Source: Streptomyces broussonetiae (GTDB lineage Bacteria > Actinomycetota > Actinomycetes > Streptomycetales > Streptomycetaceae). From it: a DNA stretch of 64,000 bases. Location: positions 7,006,001 through 7,070,000 of the forward strand of contig NZ_CP047020.1 of the NCBI RefSeq assembly GCF_009796285.1, in the 5' to 3' direction. The translations under genes were made by a program, and so were the position numbers. Of the stretch, positions 61,961 through 64,000 are shown one piece after another; position 1 is the stretch's first letter; each line of letters starts with the position of its first letter. The notes beneath the pieces were generated by a model. It was not told where the DNA came from, did no database searches, and worked only from the letters and a program-made list of their open reading frames with translations.

Positions 61961-63160
61961 GTGGAGACTCCAGGGTCGCAGTCGTCGCTGCACCGAGCCA
62001 ACCTGGAGCGGGTCGTACGGGCCGTGCGCCTGGCCGGGTCCCTCACGCAGGCGGAGATCGCGCGGACGACCGGTCTGTCCGCCGCGACCGTCTCCAACAT
62101 CGTGCGGGAGCTGAAGGACGGCGGAACCGTCGAGGTCACGCCCACGTCGGCGGGCGGCAGGCGGGCCCGCAGCGTCAGCTTGAGCGGGGACGCCGGCATC
62201 GTGATCGGCGTCGACTTCGGGCACACCCACATGCGCGTCGCGATCGGGAACCTCGCCCATCAGGTGCTGGCCGAGGAGTCCGAGCCGCTGGACGTCGACG
62301 CCTCCGCCGCGCAGGGCTTCGACCGGGCCGAGCAGCTGGTCAGCCGCCTGATCGCGGCCACCGGGGTGAACCGCTCCAAGGTGGCGGGCGTGGGGCTCGG
62401 CGTGCCGGGCCCGATCGACGTCGAGTCGGGGACGCTGGGATCGACCTCGATCCTGCCGGGCTGGGGCGGCACCAAACCCGCCGAGGAGCTGCGCGAGCGG
62501 CTCGGCGTGCCCGTGCACGTGGACAACGACGCCAACCTCGGTGCCCTCGGTGAGCTGGTCTGGGGCAGCGGAAAGGGCGTGCGCGACCTCGCCTACATCA
62601 AGGTCGCGAGCGGTGTCGGCGCCGGTCTGGTGATCGACGGGAAGATCTACCGCGGCCCGGGCGGCACAGCGGGTGAAATCGGGCACATCACCCTCGACGA
62701 GTCCGGCCCGGTCTGCCGCTGCGGCAACCGCGGCTGCCTGGAGACCTTCGCGGCCGCGCGGTACGTGCTGCCGCTGCTCCAGCCCAGCCACGGCGCCGAC
62801 CTCACGCTCGAGGGTGTCGTACGGCTGGCCAGGGAGGGTGACCCGGGTTGCCGTCGGGTGATCGCCGACGTCGGCCGCCACATCGGCAGCGGCGTGGCCA
62901 ATCTCTGCAATCTGCTCAATCCCAGCCGGGTGGTCCTCGGCGGTGATCTCGCCGAGGCCGGTGAGCTGGTGCTCGGGCCGATCAGGGAGTCCGTGGGGCG
63001 CTATGCCATCCCCAGCGCGGCACGCCAACTGTCCGTGCTTCCAGGGGCACTTGGCGGCCGTGCGGAGGTGCTCGGGGCGCTCGCCCTCGCGCTCAGCGAG
63101 ATGGGCGATTCAACCCTTTTGGACGGGTCCGTTCCCGCGGCCACCCCTGTCTTCACTTAG
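61961..63160 (+). CDS. rok7B7: ROK-family regulator Rok7B7
   Basis: GTG 61961 follows CAGGAGG at 6 bp; the longer frame from 61910 has no such site. The 399-residue product has an N-terminal winged helix (SLTQAEIARTTGLSAATVSNIV) and a ROK sugar-kinase-like domain: VIGVDFGHTHMRVAI, GLGVPGPID, GPGGTAGEIGHITL and the zinc loop CRCGNRGCLETF. Placed between ngcEFG and xylF, it matches SCO6008, which is reported to influence xylose transport, carbon repression and antibiotics. The kinase Asp region is kept in outline, but ROK regulators are usually non-catalytic. Confidence 0.9.
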   Translation: METPGSQSSLHRANLERVVRAVRLAGSLTQAEIARTTGLSAATVSNIVRELKDGGTVEVTPTSAGGRRARSVSLSGDAGIVIGVDFGHTHMRVAIGNLAHQVLAEESEPLDVDASAAQGFDRAEQLVSRLIAATGVNRSKVAGVGLGVPGPIDVESGTLGSTSILPGWGGTKPAEELRERLGVPVHVDNDANLGALGELVWGSGKGVRDLAYIKVASGVGAGLVIDGKIYRGPGGTAGEIGHITLDESGPVCRCGNRGCLETFAAARYVLPLLQPSHGADLTLEGVVRLAREGDPGCRRVIADVGRHIGSGVANLCNLLNPSRVVLGGDLAEAGELVLGPIRESVGRYAIPSAARQLSVLPGALGGRAEVLGALALALSEMGDSTLLDGSVPAATPVFT

Positions 63161-63161
63161 A

Positions 63162-63190
63162 TAACGGATGGCACCGTTGCCATCTCGTTA
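63162..63190. promoter_or_regulatory. Inverted repeat between rok7B7 and xylF
   Basis: TAACGGATGGCA (63162-63173) mirrors TGCCATCTCGTTA (63178-63190) with one extra T. It begins 1 bp after the rok7B7 stop and lies about 12 bp before a TTGACG (63203). It could be a terminator, but its AT-rich arms and position before the xylF promoter suit an operator. Confidence 0.45.
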
Positions 63191-63281
63191 AGGATTTACT
63201 TCTTGACGTCGAACCAACGGCCGAGTTGACTTCCAGCCACCTCGGCCGCAACGACGCGGCCTCGTCAGGGAGGTTTCTGAA

Positions 63282-64000
63282 GTGAACGCACGTATGCGTC
63301 GTGCCGCCTTTGTCGTTGCCGCCGGTGCGATGGCTGTCTCGCTGGCCGCGTGTGGCAGCGCCAAGGAGTCGAAGGGCGGGGGCTCTTCCTCCTCGTCGTC
63401 CGCCAAGAAGGGCGACAACATCAAGGTCGGACTGCTCCTTCCGGAGAACAAGACCGCGCGTTACGAGAAGTTCGACCGGCCGCTGATCGAGAAGAAGATC
63501 AAGGAGCTGACGAACGGCAAGGCGACCATCGACTACAACAACGCCCGCCAGGACGCGAACCTGCAGGCCCAGCAGGTCGACACCATGATCACCAACAAGG
63601 TGGACGTCCTGATCGTGGACGCGGTGGACGCCAAGGCCATCCAGAACTCCGTGCAGAAGGCCGTGGACGCGGGCATCAAGGTCGTCGCCTACGACCGTCT
63701 CGCCGAGGGCCCGATCAGCGCCTACACCTCCTTCGACAACGAAGAGGTCGGCAAGACGCAGGGCCAGGCCCTGCTGAAGGCGCTGGGCAGCAAGGCCACC
63801 AAGTCCTCCAAGATCGTCATGGTCAACGGCTCCGTCACCGACCCGAACGCCGCCCAGTTCAAGAAGGGTGCCCACGAGGTCCTCGACGGCAAGGTCACGA
63901 TCGCCAAGGAGTACGACACCAAGGAGTGGTCGCCGGACAACGCCAACTCCGAGATGGAGGCGGCGATCTCCGCGGTCGGCAAGAACAACATCGCGGGTGT
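63282..64000 (+). CDS. xylF: XylF D-xylose-binding lipoprotein, 3'-truncated by the window edge
   Basis: GTG 63282 follows AGGGAGG; ATG 63294 is a second in-frame start. The signal (RRAAFVVAAGAMAVSLAAC) ends in a lipobox. About 239 codons are present of a protein of roughly 370. The periplasmic-binding core reads IKVGLLLPENKTARYEKFD, VDTMITNKVDVLIVDAVDA, GIKVVAYDRLAEG and IVMVNGSVTDPNAAQFKKG, as in xylose and related pentose-binding proteins. xylG and xylH would follow to the right. It is next to rok7B7, which is known to affect its expression in S. coelicolor. Confidence 0.88.
   Translation, partial: MNARMRRAAFVVAAGAMAVSLAACGSAKESKGGGSSSSSSAKKGDNIKVGLLLPENKTARYEKFDRPLIEKKIKELTNGKATIDYNNARQDANLQAQQVDTMITNKVDVLIVDAVDAKAIQNSVQKAVDAGIKVVAYDRLAEGPISAYTSFDNEEVGKTQGQALLKALGSKATKSSKIVMVNGSVTDPNAAQFKKGAHEVLDGKVTIAKEYDTKEWSPDNANSEMEAAISAVGKNNIAG

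Overview
The window is high-GC actinobacterial DNA, almost certainly from a Streptomyces chromosome. Evidence: strong GC3 bias, many GTG starts and ATGA/GTGA overlaps, DasR-type and ROK sugar regulators, SepF-like, HATPase and PP2C regulatory proteins, and several small Streptomyces-type families. From memory, the gene order arcA, argF, permease, then XRE-murA, acnA, then ngcEFG, rok7B7, xylF follows the SCO5967-SCO6009 stretch of the S. coelicolor core. I could not align it. No rRNA, tRNA, CRISPR array, transposase or integrase was seen.

Layout. 1-11.4 kb: 3'-truncated mutA, a divergent marR/yceI pair sharing three palindromes, a GT-C-like membrane protein, a SepF-like protein, an AAA ATPase overlapping a MazG-like hydrolase, small hypotheticals, an F420-type luciferase-like oxidoreductase, a CbrC-family protein and a lipoprotein. 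11.5-14.5 kb: a collapsed Hen1-Pnkp RNA-repair cassette (pseudogene), then a two-gene SPFH/NAD-kinase-like operon. 14.6-18.6 kb: arginine use (arcA, an ornithine carbamoyltransferase behind an ARG box, an APC permease). 18.6-20.6 kb: a CGNR regulator and epoxide hydrolase with operator repeats, flanked by a direct repeat (probable insertion). 21.3-29.2 kb: an aromatic-CoA cluster best read as 2-aminobenzoate (anthranilate) degradation through 2-aminobenzoyl-CoA, with a PaaX regulator and two look-alike promoters.

29.3-36.1 kb: two small proteins, then a das-like locus: a DasR-like regulator, three dre-like sites, a sugar-binding lipoprotein, two permeases and a GH3 glycosidase. 36.2-41.4 kb: a tightly overlapping four-gene unit (Fe/2OG oxygenase-like, DUF6271-like, PLP decarboxylase fused to GNAT, MFS exporter) that looks like an undescribed small-molecule pathway. 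41.5-42.8 kb: a tiny cold-shock-like protein, a small peptide gene and an MFS pseudogene. 42.9-47.6 kb: MurA with an N-terminal XRE domain, divergent from aconitase; the intergenic region holds two copies of the same palindrome class, one per gene. 47.9-58.1 kb: a multidomain PP2C phosphatase and two convergent secreted GH92 mannosidases with an identical 12-bp palindrome upstream of each. 58.4-64 kb: ngcEFG-type chitooligosaccharide transporter, rok7B7 and truncated xylF.

Taken together, the right half is largely sugar scavenging (chitin products, mannosides, xylose) with several regulators whose sites can be read in the DNA. The left-centre is amino-acid and aromatic catabolism, with two visible decayed loci (Hen1-Pnkp, MFS) and one probable insertion.
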